Shown here: piece by piece, positions 28,506 to 42,900 of the stretch
Numbering within the stretch: the stretch's first letter is position 1
Layout: the number at the start of each line of letters is the position of its first letter
Source of the DNA: Phorcus lineatus
Taxonomy: Eukaryota > Mollusca > Gastropoda > Trochida > Trochidae
Assembly: GCA_921293015.1 (NCBI GenBank)
Contig: OV121096.1
Span: 6,514,285 to 6,578,284, forward strand
Direction: 5' to 3'
DNA length: 64,000 bases
Position numbers and translations under genes: made by a program
The notes under the pieces: generated by a model
The model's database searches: none
Seen by the model: the letters and a program-made list of their open reading frames with translations, nothing else
What the model was told of the DNA's origin: nothing

Positions 28506-30355
28506 CTGATATCAGGCCAATGGTTGCCTTCCGTAGCTAATAGGTCATTTAGGCAAAGTGCATGAGTGAATGTAAATAACCTATTTGTGAGCAAATTGCA
28601 CATTGTCATACTATTTGAAAATATTGCTATGCATCATACATGCGGATTCTACAAGAGAATAATCTATAAGAAATAACACAAGCGGTTTATTAATTACTTC
28701 ATTGAAGGATGTCTGTTATGAAATTCTTTGACTTGTCTTTATGAATACAATGTGTGTGAACGCGAGCAGTGAGTCTTGGCACCAAAGGGAGATGCTCGCA
28801 AGACTAGTGACTTTATTGCTTTATAATCTGAGTCTTAAGGGTTTATTTCCTGCTCGCAAGTGGGCTATGATTTCAGAGACACACTTGGTTTGTGGTGTCA
28901 CACTTTGTACTTGTAATTGTCTAATACAGAATAGTGGCTGTCGACTAACTTCAGTGTCTGGTTTGAGATTAGATGGAAGTCTGAAGAGGAAAATGAGCAC
29001 TTATTAGCTGATGTGTTGTATTCTGGAGGGAGTGTTCTGTATTATTTAATATCTGCTAGAGCTCTGGGAATGCAACTCATCACAATAATTGAATATCTAA
29101 AAAAATATGACATAGGGAATATTTAATCCATTGCTTCATTTGAGCAGGGTTCATGACACACGAAATGCACGATGAGCTTGTGAGAGGGTCAGTATTGCAG
29201 CAATGGCACCGCTTGATGAACATTACAATAAGATTCGATTAAAACTAAACATCAGATGATATATTATCTAAACTTATATTGATATAATTTGAATCATACT
29301 TCACGTAAGAACCTTCTTCCCAATTGACTTGTGTTTGATAGATAGCAGATGTTACGATGGGAAAAAGAACATATCTGCCTTTTGCATTTCTCAATTTCTG
29401 AATGTATACAATTTTTTATTTATAACATTAAAACAAAGCAAGGAATTTGTTTTATCGCTTAGATGTATTTACCCCCTTGTGTAAAGCTGCTGAAATATAT
29501 TATAATTATTTTATAGTTTACATAAAGGATACGTTTGTGGTTTTACTGCAGGGTAGGTAATGATTATAATAGATCATAACCTTATGTTATACCTCAACTT
29601 TCGTTGACATAGTACATCTAAAACAACATTGACAGAAACTGTATTTGAATACAAAAGTACACTAATCACAACAAGCGAAATTAGCGATTAGAGTAAATTA
29701 AATATGCTTTTCCAAAGGTGCAAGTGTCATATGTAAATCCTTGTAAAATTGACATGCACGTGGCCTTGCTTAGATGTTAATATCAACCACCTGTAATGTC
29801 CTCATTTTTTAAAAGATCACTTTTATCAAGTCTTTTATTGTAGTCCCTTGTAAGTTCTGTAATTGTTATTGGGGTTTACCTACATGTATTTAACCTCTGT
29901 CCGACTTTAAGAAATGTTACTGTTATCACGACATTGGGAACTTGTTTGCTGTCAAAATATCGTCGATTACGAGGGTCAATTGTCTACGCTTGTAAATATA
30001 TATCATATGCTATTTCGGTTAGATGAAACAAAATGATAATCACCAATATCCAACTTTTGGAATGGGAATGGCAATGAAAAAAACGGAACCATTTAGACAT
30101 TTGTTTCTAATTGAACGTAAGGTTTTATTTTTTAAAGAGTCTATCGTAATTAAGGGGGGTCGCATGGAAAGGATAAAGATGAGCGATGAATTCACATCGA
30201 AATCATTGATAGTTAAGATATAAAAAAATTAGCCATTGAACAGGATGATCCAAGAGGGGAGCATAATATGGATTATCTCACTTTACAGTAAAGAATATTT
30301 TTGCATTGGCTGGTTTGTAATCAGTTGTATTTATAACTGTGGTACTATTGCCTCT
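28506..30355. other. Anonymous intergenic DNA
   Basis: No exon is supported. The 88-codon frame at 28741-29007 has no recognised domain or flanking splice evidence. Confidence 0.4.
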
Positions 30356-30359
30356 CATG

Positions 30360-30546
30360 TTGAACTAAATACTGGCGGCCAATTTTGCGTGAACACCTTG
30401 TAATCATTTAAGGTAGGTATGGTTAGTTCGTTTGAAAGCTTATTCTTTTGATTGAAAAAAATTGCCTTCTGATTGGTGATATTTATTTCCGTTTCCGTGA
30501 GATCACTTTGTTCACTTAAAAACGTGCTTCTATCCCTTTAAAGCAT
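30360..30546. mobile_element. Diverged MITE fragment related to the 58038 element
   Basis: It contains TACTGGCGGCCAATTTTG and ends AAAAACGTGCTTCTATCCCT followed by TTAAAG. That resembles the right terminus of the element at 58038-58410 (AAAAACGTGCTACTGTCCCT then TTAA). A similar diverged segment lies at about 63205-63400. Confidence 0.45.
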
Positions 30547-33500
30547 GTGCATGCTTATGTAACGGCCAGGATATTTTCCCTAGAGGTGCCTGTTTTCTCT
30601 GTCCTTTTACTAATTAGAATACTCTAAGGGAGGTAATTGTTGTGGTTAGAAATCAGCCAAACCCCTAGCCAAACTGTTGCTAGGTAACTAGTTCCATACA
30701 AGTGGTTCCAAACTGACCAATGGTCAGAGATCATGTGACCCCAGTTCTGTAGAGGGACAATCAAAGCCTCTTATCGCCCTCTTCTTTGTCTGATCACCCA
30801 AGGGTTAACATCCACTGTACCATACTCTCCATTGTTCATAGGTAACTACACCAATTAGAACTTTTGCTTTTCCCTTTATGCTGTTATGGAACCCTATGAT
30901 GTTCTAATGTATATTTACATTCAATGCTTTTACTTGCTGGATTTATAATTAGCAGATAGCATTTAATATCAATTGCTAAATTCATTATCAATAACTTTGG
31001 AAATTCCAAATTCCAAATTCGATTTAATTAGCTCCCCTTAGTGAACACTTCCCATTCGAATAATTCGCTTTTACGTACAATATCTGAACCAGTCTCCTTC
31101 TTCGCTACAAGTAGGTCATCAAACCACGTGACCCTCGAGAGAAGCAAATAACTTCTATCGTTCGTTTTATTTGAGGTAAAGATATTAGAAATTCATCTAT
31201 TCAGCGGTGATAAAAAAGTATTGATGTTAGAAATTTATCACATGATAGAAACCTTAGTGTTCTGCAAACACACTCTTCAGTCTTGCTTCGAGGAGAACTG
31301 TTTTCTTGCTACATATATCTAAGAGACTTTATAGTTTTTCATTATAGTATTCAATTTAAAATATTTGCTAATTCTAAGCATACGATATGCCAATAAAATG
31401 TTTACGATACGTGTTGTTGTAATTTACAAAACATCCTGCAATTAAAAAGGAAGCTATTATGTATAAAACCTACAATATCATAGTTACTCAAGATATTAAG
31501 TATCTTGACATTAACGATGAAAACCCCAAAACAATGACAGATTTAAAAAAAAATCCTGCCATTAAAAAGAAAGATAGTATGTATCACACCTACAATATCA
31601 AAGTTGAGTGTTTGACATTAAATATAAAAAAAAAATACAATGATAGATTTTAAAATTGATTTATTGCCATGGAAACAAGACCATCGAAATATATTACATA
31701 CACAACGTTTATCCATGTAAACAAAAGATGTTGAAGATCATTATCTAAAAATTCAATGTTTATACAGATGAAGAGAATGCATTGGTTCAAATGAGACAAG
31801 AAAATACTTATGGTACACAAGACCCTGGTTTTCATTGTTTGAAATGACATAGATCATGCACTGGAATTCAAATATGTCAACTTTATAATTGCTGTTGAAT
31901 TATCCAAATGTACAGACTGTCACTGAAAATTAAGATTTTAATTCTTCTCGGCTCGTCAAGTTAACAACATAAAGGTTAAAATCGAGACTTGTGATTGGAA
32001 ATTGGAGAATGGCGCTTTAAATAATCAAACGTTATATTGAAATAATAATAATATGTCATTAACCTCTATACAACTAAACTTGATGATGAACTTCGGCTTT
32101 TGAATATGAATCAAGCATTTGTTTGACCATCATAGAAAACAAGTAAATGTGAGGATGGAAATGCATGTACAGCGAAATGATTTTAAACGCACCAAGAGGC
32201 ATTTTGTCTTGTATCAGAGCCGTATTAAATTTTATGAAACTTTGTCACTTGAAATCGTACAATATTTTTTCGGTTCACCACTATTACGATAGGACACTCT
32301 CTTGGCTAGATGTTCTATTCGGTTACTTCTGAGTTACAAGTGTAAACCTGTAAAGAACCATAGATAGGACTCGACATCCTTTCGGATATACATGTTAATG
32401 AAGACAAATATCAGTCGAACATGTAAGATGAGAAATGGTTGGGCGAAAATAAGGACGGTACTGATGTTTCAAATCTGCATCGCTGGCATATTGAGAGCAC
32501 TCAAATGTGTGACGCCATTGTTATAAAGGTACAGCTTTTCTTATCATTAAACCTTTAACAAACAATGACGTGAAATGAATAGTCCGGTTCATTCTTTTTA
32601 AAGGATGGAATGAAGGATTTCACTATAAGTTACAAGATAAAGCCAACAACTTCATCGACATATTTAATAAACAGGTTCAAGTTATTGTTAGATATAATTT
32701 AAATTTTAGGAAATATTTCGACCCTCCCTTATTTAAAAAGCTAAACACTCTATAATGTATTTCAAAAGATGAGAAGAAATGGTTTTCTTATTCATACAAA
32801 GCAATTAGGAATGAAATATCCTACATGCAAAAATATGTTTTATGGACTTTTTGAACATTTTAAAATTCCTTTTAGTGAATAGTTATTTTGTCACCAAAAT
32901 GTTTATAAGATATTCCATGAATAAATGAAATCATGGCGATTAATTCACGGGTGCAAATCTTCATACTGTATTCATAGCAATTTAAAATAAAATATATATT
33001 TGAAGTTTCAATTGTGTTAAAAACTTACACTTACACTTAAAAACTTAAACTTACGTCTTTTTGTCAAAGAGATAGGAAGGGAGGTTGATCAACGTACATG
33101 AAATTCTTGCTTAAAAACATGCACAATTGCACATTAGCATGATATTGATATTGACTTAGGAAATGATTTAAATCAGTTCCATCTCATAAAATTACACATA
33201 TGTCAATCGGGACAAGGTAAGATATTACTTGAGTGCAATAAATCTGCTTGATATAAAAAAGCAGCTTTTCTTCAGGACAATCAGCATATTATATACATGT
33301 CATTATGCTAATTTCCCCATTCAACGTCAGTCCTTCACGGTCATCCAAGAACTCCTTCAATATTCATGCCAATGCCCTTGTCACATTCATCTTTGACCAT
33401 TTTAATGGTTTTGATAAAACAAATTCAATGATCGCGGGTCTTAGAAGCAAGCACTGACCATTTGTAGACTTAAAAATGTTCAGAAAATTTTGAATGATTC

Positions 33501-33738
33501 TTTTCATTGGCACGAACATTTTCAAGTTTCTTTCCAGAAGTATATGGAACTTTAAGTTCCAAAAACCAAATTAACGATTTCGACAGAACCATAAAAAGGC
33601 TTCCTAGCTTCGCAGGCATCGTCAGGGTAAAATCAGCTATCAACCCAAAACGGTTTTTAAGCAAATGTACATGGATGATTATGCAGAGACATCAATAATA
33701 AATAATATACCTCATGTGGAATCAGAAAACGTGCATTT
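30547..33738. other. Anonymous DNA downstream of the LU gene
   Basis: The 3' UTR of the minus-strand LU gene should lie at the right end of this stretch, but its end could not be fixed. A locally duplicated stretch at 31440-31650 has TATGTATAAAACCTACAATA and then TATGTATCACACCTACAATA about 125 bp apart. No other feature is supported. Confidence 0.4.
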
Positions 33739-33986
33739 CTATAAATTGATTATGTACACATTATTTATGAGGAGATACAAACTCATCAATAAGGCCACTG
33801 TAAGTATGGTGCCATATCCGTCACCATGGAAACCTACTGCTGCATTGCAAGAGTCTTTGCTACAAAAGCAGTATGTTGCTGTAAAGTTCTCTTTGGTATT
33901 GGTCCACACATGACAACCGTCTGTTTCGTTGATTCCCGGTAGCGATCCAAACGCATAACAACTCCTGATGACACCGACCCAGTCTT
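33739..33986 (-). CDS. LU gene exon 3 (coding part)
   Basis: The acceptor is TTTACTGTTCCAG| at 33987. It encodes residues 71-151, from DWVGVIRSCYAFG to the hydrophobic tail TILTVALLMSLYLLI, with a TAG stop at 33739-33741. The first two bases complete codon 70 (Glu). Confidence 0.9.
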
Positions 33987-36900
33987 CTGGAACAGTAAAT
34001 GAATTGCTTTCATCTCAATGACTCTATCTTGTCCTAGTAATATCATCATCATCAACATCATCCTCATCATCATCAACATCACTATCATCAACATCATCAT
34101 CATCATCAATATCATCATCAACATCAATATAATCATCATCATCATCATCATCATCATTTCATCAACAATTGTAAATTGAATTTAAAGTAAATGTTACAAA
34201 AAATCAACACATATATGATATTTTTACCAAAACAAATGGTCATTACCTTTTTCAATGAAAATATTGACAAATAGTTAGACACAAGGAGGCGCTTCTATGG
34301 GATTAAGAGGAGTCGGGGAAAGGTGATCAGAAACAGGGGTATACATGTAGGGTCGGAGGGGGGAGTGGGGTGGTTTGTATGGGATGGAGGGAGAGTGGCG
34401 GGTTCACTTGCCTTGTCCATTATGGTTGATGGGCGGCTGAATTTGCTTTCCACACTTAGCGTACCCCCTTGGACATTCGTGCTCTGAGAACTGGTACGCT
34501 TTAAACGACTCTCCACACGCGTCGGTCCTGCTGTTGTCGCAAATGTAACACTTTATTGCAGTTCCTGAAAACAAACACGCTGAGATTAAATCATGGACTT
34601 GCTTCAATATTTTTCTTGTCATTGTTTTACTTACATAACAATTAGTGGCGTATTAATGGATTTCTGTGACAGTTCTTTTCTCAACGAAAAAGAAATTTAA
34701 AAAGGCGGGACTACATTACAGTTTTTATTTTGACACTGCCAAAACGTTACTTTTAAATGTGATTTATGGATTTGAGAGTATGTAATAGTACACTGAGCCA
34801 TAACTTCTGAAGTGAAAACGCAACATCTCAGTTTTGAATTCGCCGTGCCGTGATGATTTAAGACATCAGAAACAATATTTGTACTAGGATTAGCAAATAG
34901 GTGAACAAACTTTCGGAATGCAGTTGTTTGACAATGTAGTCGGTCTGATAGATGCAAATTGATCAATAAAACATCAACCTACAATCGAAATCTATGAGAA
35001 ATAAAAGAAAAAGGAAAACCGCTTTGTATGACTAAGATTATTTTGATATTAATTTGTTGGAAATTCGGAAACCAAATGTATACTTTTAATGTAACAAAAA
35101 TGTTATCTATAACATTCCATATCACCTCCCGAACTTATTTTATAACCTTAAGTCTTACAGCGCAGGAATCAGGTCGATGCCATCTATAATCTATAATGGT
35201 ACATGTAGATTTATAGACATGGTTTATAAAAGGTGAATGTAAAAGGTAGGCGTGTTCTATTTTGATTTTAATTGGCAACAGTGTATAGGTAACGACAGAT
35301 TGACGAATCCATGTACTTTTACAAAAGTATAATACAATTGCTTTTTCTGCGAATTTCAAATCTCAGTATATACAATATTAATAAGATGCGTTTTTAATCT
35401 ATATCTCAATCTATAATTACAAATATAATCATAATTAAAATAGAGAACCATGAGAAGGTAAATAATAACTACTACTACTAAACCACTGATAGCTAAAAGA
35501 ATGATAAACTTTTACCATAAACATGTATTAGAAAACAATAATTTATCGTTTGATATGTTAACTTTAATCACTTCAGATGTATCTTGTAACTATCAATCAC
35601 CATGAGTTAATCATATTGAATCAATACTAAACAATTGTGGGCTTTCATATGTACTCTTGTTACCAAAACTTTACGATAGACTGTGGCTAGTGAATACCGT
35701 AGAGACGGTCCTAAGTGACCAATTTTATTTATCTTGGCATAGTTCGGTTAATAACAGCTCAAAAGGATTCTATTATAAATACCACAAAAAGTTACCTGGT
35801 TTTGAAAACTACCTTTGTCTACCAAAAAGCATCGCTTATCCTATGCTTAAATTCAGAACCACCAACCACAAATTACCTATTGAAAAAGGTCGCTGGAATA
35901 ATACACCTAAAGAAAACAGAACTTGTAATTTATGTAATTCAACAGCTATTGCAGACGAATTTCACTATATTTTCCGTTGTACTGCGCTAGATATCCAAAG
36001 AAACAACCTTTTACCAAGTAAATATGTTAATAAACTACCATGAGGTCGATAATCCATTCTAATAGATATATGATGAGTGATCACTTTAAGTGAGCAATCT
36101 ATCTTAATTAACAGGTCAATTTTTGACTAATAAAGGTAAAACGTTACAACCAAATCTACAAGGCATGCAGATATCATCTATTATGGACTTACCAACGATA
36201 ACCACATCTTACGTGGTTCTTACGTAAGGTCAAGGTCAAGGTCAAGGTCAAATTATAAATAAGTCATGACCTCGCTCCTACGGTTCACCACAATGTATTT
36301 ACATGTCACCGAAGAAACGTTTTTTTCACTAACCAGAAATAAGTAATGGCTCAAGATTTAAATCTGCAGAAATTATCAGCTGGCATGTGAGCTAGTCAAT
36401 ATAAGTATTAATAACCATGCCGAGTTACCTATGATTACGTCTTTTACAGCGCTCTTATTTTATAGCAAAGATCATGTAACACACTATTGGTCTCCAGGTC
36501 ATAAATACCAATAAAATCTGTCTGTGTGTAAATGTTATGATCTCCTCTCAAAGGTTTAATCACAAGGGTTGCAAATGTCAACGATAAAACGTTTAGCACT
36601 AATCAGTCAAAAGTTATGGATCAAAGTTAAGTTTTTTCGAAAATGATGAAGGCATTATCAAAATCGATTTGTATGTCAGGCATCAAAGGCTCATCACTAA
36701 CTAGGCATAAGTTATGAATCATCGTTAAAGTATTTGGCGATAAGCAGTTAGACGGAAAGGTGAAACACCAAATACCCGATGAATCTCTGATTCTTGGGCA
36801 TACAAATCTGCATAAGAACCTGAAATTGTATTCACACTTAACAACAAATGATTTTGACAATTAAAGAGACATTACAGTATTATATTGAACAAGATGTATG

Positions 36901-39900
36901 AAAAGATGATCGGATAACTTCATAGAACTAAAACTACTTTAAAAGGCATTGTAGCACATTTTGTATGCTTTATTTTAAAATTGTATTATTAAAGATAAGT
37001 GCATGCAAGATATATTTTCTTCGATGGGTAAAATATCTAATTACTAAACTCGATTATCAGAAATAGTTTTACGAATCAAGTAATCCCTTCATAAAGCCAC
37101 TTTAGTGTGAACGCTTTTTAATCATTAGAGTTAAGGAAATAGATTACGTAGCTCAACCGAATTTAGTAAATGTTCGTTAAATCAAAATGGTCTTTGAATT
37201 CGAAACATTTTGTTTCCTTTTCGTTAGACCAACTCATTCCACAACGCCTTAAAATAGCACTTTAATGATATATTTCATATTATACAATATGATAAATATA
37301 ATTATATATTATACGACCATATTCAGTCCTACCACCAGTATTACTATATCCTTAGGGAAAAAGGTGATAAATGATTTAGTTCGTAGTAGCAATTTCATTT
37401 AAAATGAACGACTGTGTCTTCAGCCAACCAAGGGGGAGGCATTTATCAATTTTCACATAAAGAGGTTAAGGGGCTTGCATCTCAACCGAAGCTTGGTAAC
37501 TTACAGGGAAATTAACGATCACATTTTCATTTTGTGTAGCATCACTCACGGTTCGTAAGTACCAGTGTCAGGCGATGCACTATGAACGTCTCAATGCAAT
37601 CTCAAATGCATACAATATTCTAATCTAAATGTAACACTAGTGCAAACACCCTTTAACCTAGGTTATAGTCAAGTAAATGTTAATGATGTATCATCATGTT
37701 TCTGACTTGAGTATTGCCTAGTTACATGCGAAAGTACCATCATTTGCTTGCACATTCCTCCCTTAAATGCCAAATACTTATAGCAATAGCATTTTTTAAT
37801 CAAACAAAAATAACCGCCTTCAATTTCTGCAAAAGCCGAAAGCAAACAATCCATTTGCATGCATTTTTATCACAAAGAAGTGAAAACGATTAACTAAAAG
37901 TGTCTTTTCTTTCAGATAAGAATCCAAAATTACGTTATACCATTGGTTTAACGCAAGCGTCCTAGCCCTGTTGTCGGTCAAAATCACGACTTAATACTTC
38001 ATACTGACACAGTATCATCAAAGAGAAAATAAATTTCAGAAACAAATCTCGAGAGAAAAACCCATGAACAACCGATAACATTGATATGTGTACCTAACAA
38101 AACTGATAGTAGCACTCTAAGCTTTTCCCACAATCAGGTTCCCTCTGATAGATGCGAGTGGCACTGCTCCAAGTATTCAAAATAAACACCATTTAGATAG
38201 TGAACAAATTTAATAATGTTATATGTTGCCCCGCACTATGTGAAGTTCTTAACTTAAGATGTCTGTACTTCAAGAGAATGAGTAAAGCTAGAGCACAAAC
38301 CCGATATAGGTAGAGAGGCGAGCACACCAGAAAACACCAAGAAAAACACTTTAGACAGGATAAGAAGACTGTCCCTATGCTGTACTGAGTTATAATTCCG
38401 TCATTGTCTAAATATATCCTAAGTAGGATATAAACGATCTTATCACCAAAACACACATCTGGAGATAATGACAACCATACTGGTCCAATTTCTTCAAGAG
38501 GGTGTGTATGGTTTTGGATATATGATATCGTTATCAAGTCACTGTTTTCTTTATGAGAAAAAGAAGGAGTTTATTGTATTCAAGGCTTCCGGCCCACATA
38601 CAGATTACAGAGTTAGACAAAATAATATATAGAGGATATTATATGAGTGTCCATGACATACTATGTTTACGACACGAATGCTTAATATTAGTATTTCCCG
38701 AGCAAGAGCGAGGGATATACTGATATTTAGGCACGAGTGTCGTAAACATAGTATGTCATGGAAACGAATATGATATTCTGTTTATTACCGAAGTCGAGAA
38801 ATCAAAGAAACTAATCAAAATCAACATCCACGCATAGGCGCATTTGGAACACAACGTCATAGGCGAACTGTGACGTCAAAGCATTGTTTTTTACGTGACG
38901 TCACAATGAAAAATATGAACCCCGATATGATTGCCCTCGTAGGTAATAATGTACAAGAGTTGCCAGTGTAAAATTGTTATGCTAAGTTATTATGATTCCA
39001 TGGACACTGCAAGAGGTACAATGTCCATTTTCATTAGATAAACTACATAATTTTCAGGGTCAGAAAAATAACTTGTATAGGAGATATGCTACAGACAAAT
39101 AATATCTGTTTAAGTCAATATGCCATGGAAACAGCAACATTTACAATACACGTACTCATTTGATAAACTACTGTTTTTTTAGTGTCAGAACACATAACTA
39201 TATTTCTCATCATTTCTTTGTGTACAAGTCAACACACTAGGAACTTCTTGTAGTTGCCCAAGATGCGTGATTTGTGTATCTTAAGATCTTCGGAAAATAA
39301 AACGGCAGTGAACAAATCGTAGTTTACTTTGCTCAAGCAACATCAAACAAGAGAAAAGACAGATGGTCTTGAAATATCGAATCGTTTTCTGGAATGAAAT
39401 AACAGAATGTACGAGGGAGTTAAAATGATTATTTTCTTCATATCCACATCCATTGTAATATCAGTCATCTTTTCTAAATTCTATTTATTAATACTAACAA
39501 AATCTAATTGTTATTTGTTACCATCTTACATAAATATTGTAGCATCTAATCAAGGAATTACACGTTTTACGTTTCATTATGAACTCGCTTTAATTCACCT
39601 TCTTTTCTTGATTTGCCTTTTATCTTTTTTCGAAAGAAAAATGAGTTTTGACCTTCCATGATTCAAGTGTCATCATAACCAAAGTTTTAATTCTCAACCT
39701 GCAGCAGTGAGATAGATAATTTACATCTATGTTGTTACAACATATTTACATATTCATGATTATGGATTGTCATACTTCAAAACTTTGTTTGTAATTCAAA
39801 AGGTATATTTTATAGATGCAAGACTACAGATTCCATTATTTGTAAACATTTACGTTTGCATATCTCTAAATACAATGCTTTACAAAAATCCTAGTTACCT

Positions 39901-42900
39901 TAACAAAGTCAAAATTGTTGATACATTTCAAGCAAAGCTTGGTAATATCCCGAGGAATTTGGGCTACAAGTGAAGTTTGTGAAGCCTCACGCATGGTCCG
40001 TAAGTACCAGTGTCAGACGATGTACTTTGAACGTCTCAATGCAGTCTCAAATACACTTATATCATCACATTATTATCATTATATATACATAAAAGTTCAG
40101 CATAGAAAGCACTTTTCGAGAAAAAACCCCCACAATCGATAACATTTGATATGTGACTCGATCAAAAATGATAGTGGCATTCGGAGCTTTTTCAACAACT
40201 AGTTCCCCTCTAATAGAGTGGCACGGCTCCAAAGGCTGAAGATAATTGCCATTTCGATAATGAACAATTGTAATATTCTTATATTTTGGCTCTCTGTGTG
40301 TCTGCATTTGAAACATTCTTGACTTTGTATGTGTGGCCATTCATTGTTACAAGAAAATAAGTATATTTTGAGCAATACCTTTATAAGCATAGGGGCCAAC
40401 ACAGCGTATAGCAGAATACACCAAGAGATACACTTCAGAGAGGACAAATAGAAATTTAAAGATGTTGTACTTAGTTATTATTCCATCATCTTCTAGCTAC
40501 AACTCAGATATAAAAGATCTTACCACCAAACACTCACATCTGGAAATAATGACACACAAGTAAGTCCAATGCCATGAAGATAACTTTTATGGTTTTTGCG
40601 ATGTGTTAAAGACAAATATCGTCTTTATCAAGTCACCGTGTAAGTTATATTACCTAGAAACTACCAATAGACAACGCTTGTACTCCTTAGATAAACAACC
40701 TACATGTTAGGGTTAGTATATAATCTGTATGGTAAAGGATTATGTAACAGACTTCGTCATTTAGTGTTTAGGGTAAGGGGTTATATGAACTGCAAATAGT
40801 ACAATGCTCATGTTCATCAGATGAGTACTTTTTAGGGTCAGAATATTCTATATATATTAAAAATTTACACCTAATATATTCAGTGTAGTATAAAAACATT
40901 TGTGCACTAAACACAACTTACATTTAATTGACATTAATCAAATTGCGATGAGAGATAGTTTATATAAATTGTGAGATCCAACGCAATTGCAATTTTTATA
41001 AATCGAAACGTTTTCTCAAGTGAAAAGACAGAATGTGCGAAGGAGTATGATTGTTTTCTTCAAATCCAATTCAATTGTAATATTAGTCATATTTTCCTAA
41101 TTTTTATAATTCTTACTCATAAAATCTGATTGCACTATGTTATCTTACAATTATATTTATCATTTGATAATAACATTCAGGTGTTAAGTTTCATTATGAA
41201 ATCGTTTCTTTCACGTTCATTTCACCATTTGTCAGTTTGTTATCACATAAACAATACTTACAAATAGCAACATGATATATGTGATATTTTTATAATGTTC
41301 ACAATGTAAATTTGTAAATGTCACTTTAAGTTATCCACAGAAGATATCGAGTTTTTACCTGGCGTCATTTCAAATGTTCTCATATCCAAAATTTTACCTT
41401 TCCACGTGCAGCGGTGATATAAATAATATACATCTTAATAAATATAGACTATTTAATCGTCTCACATCAAAACCAATGTTATCTTCGTATATGTTACAAA
41501 AGGTAATTATAATTGACGCAAAATTACATATTCCTGTACTTGAAAGTAATTTCACTTGCAAATTTCTAAATTATAATGCTTTACAAAATGTACTAGTTAC
41601 TTTAGCACAGTCAAAATGGTAATTACAAATTTAAAATACTTTAAAGGTCGACTGCAATGGTACTTTGTCACTTTCTGTATTCATAAAATGAGATAAAGTT
41701 TTGACATTGAATCGACTATAAATTTCGTAAATCGGCAGATAAACTGACAAAATAAAGGTTTTTAAAGATGCTTCCTAATTATGGCCAATGAGCAGATTTA
41801 AAAGGTTCCCTGTGGTCACTGAGGCCTTTTTTATCAATATAACCAATCGTTACCAAAACAACTCAAATGTTCGATTGTCTATTAGCTTAGATAACGAACT
41901 AGTCGATGACAGCATTTTTAATCGCATGCTTATTGTATACACATGTGTTGTAGGATATTTCAATCGTAATCGAAGTGATACTACAAAGAGCTTGTTAATT
42001 TGGCGTCTGAAGTTGTCTGGTAAGTATAGACACTGTACACGCATGGTACGCTAACATTTCCAACGGCAACAATGAATAGGTTCGTCTCTATATGTAAATA
42101 GTTACTCAGTGTGTAATAAATTATAGTTAACTTCAAATGACAGATGTTTAACGGTGGCAATTTGCAAAAAAATTAAAGTAGAAATGAAACAACAGATCAA
42201 TTATCCTCCTTATCGATGTCAGTGGTTTCATCTCGAAACTCAAAAACATGTAAAAGCCTTCTTTCAATGTTATTAACTGAGTGTCTGTTCCATTTACAAG
42301 ATATGTTATACATACTTTTGAGACATACTCTTTCAATAAAACCCTAAGTAGTTGATCTCTCACTGATTTATATACAGGTTGACATTAAATATGTTTTTAG
42401 GTATGAAAATATCATGAAAAAACACGTACAGGAATGGCCACATTAAAAAGGGGATACCGACAACTGAAAACGAATGTGTCCAATGAAAGTAAAAAGGATC
42501 AATTCCATCTTAGTTTATCTTACACCTTAGTTTTCTTCAACCAATTAGGTATTGTTTACAACATAACTGCACCATCGTTTTTTTATTTATCACGATAAAG
42601 CGATTACTTTTCAATACAAATTAGCACATTAACAAGGTGAACACTGTACTTAAAGTTATTTTACGGAGTTATAATGTGTTCTCATGTCAGGAAACATCAC
42701 GAAGAATTTCAATTTTGTTTGAGAATATTTATGTCATTGAGTTATGTTTACTTTTTTCATGTAACTGCCCCGATCTGTTATTGTATAATTCGTGTATATT
42801 GTAAAATCAGTCGGAAGCTTGACTCCCTTAGAACATTAACAGCAAACTACATTACCATTGAATGAGAAACAAGGTCAGGCCATTGCCATAATAATATTTT

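Noticed and set aside
28741-29007. 88-codon plus-strand frame with several cysteines
   Set aside because: No signal peptide, domain or splice support.
33834-34157. Minus-strand frame starting with poly-methionine
   Set aside because: The start is the ATC microsatellite in intron 2, and the remainder is the LU exon read in the wrong frame. The correct frame gives the cysteine-rich LU sequence.
38193-38537. 114-codon hydrophobic minus-strand frame
   Set aside because: Its duplicate near 40200-40560 has stops and frame changes, so the frame is not conserved between copies of the array.
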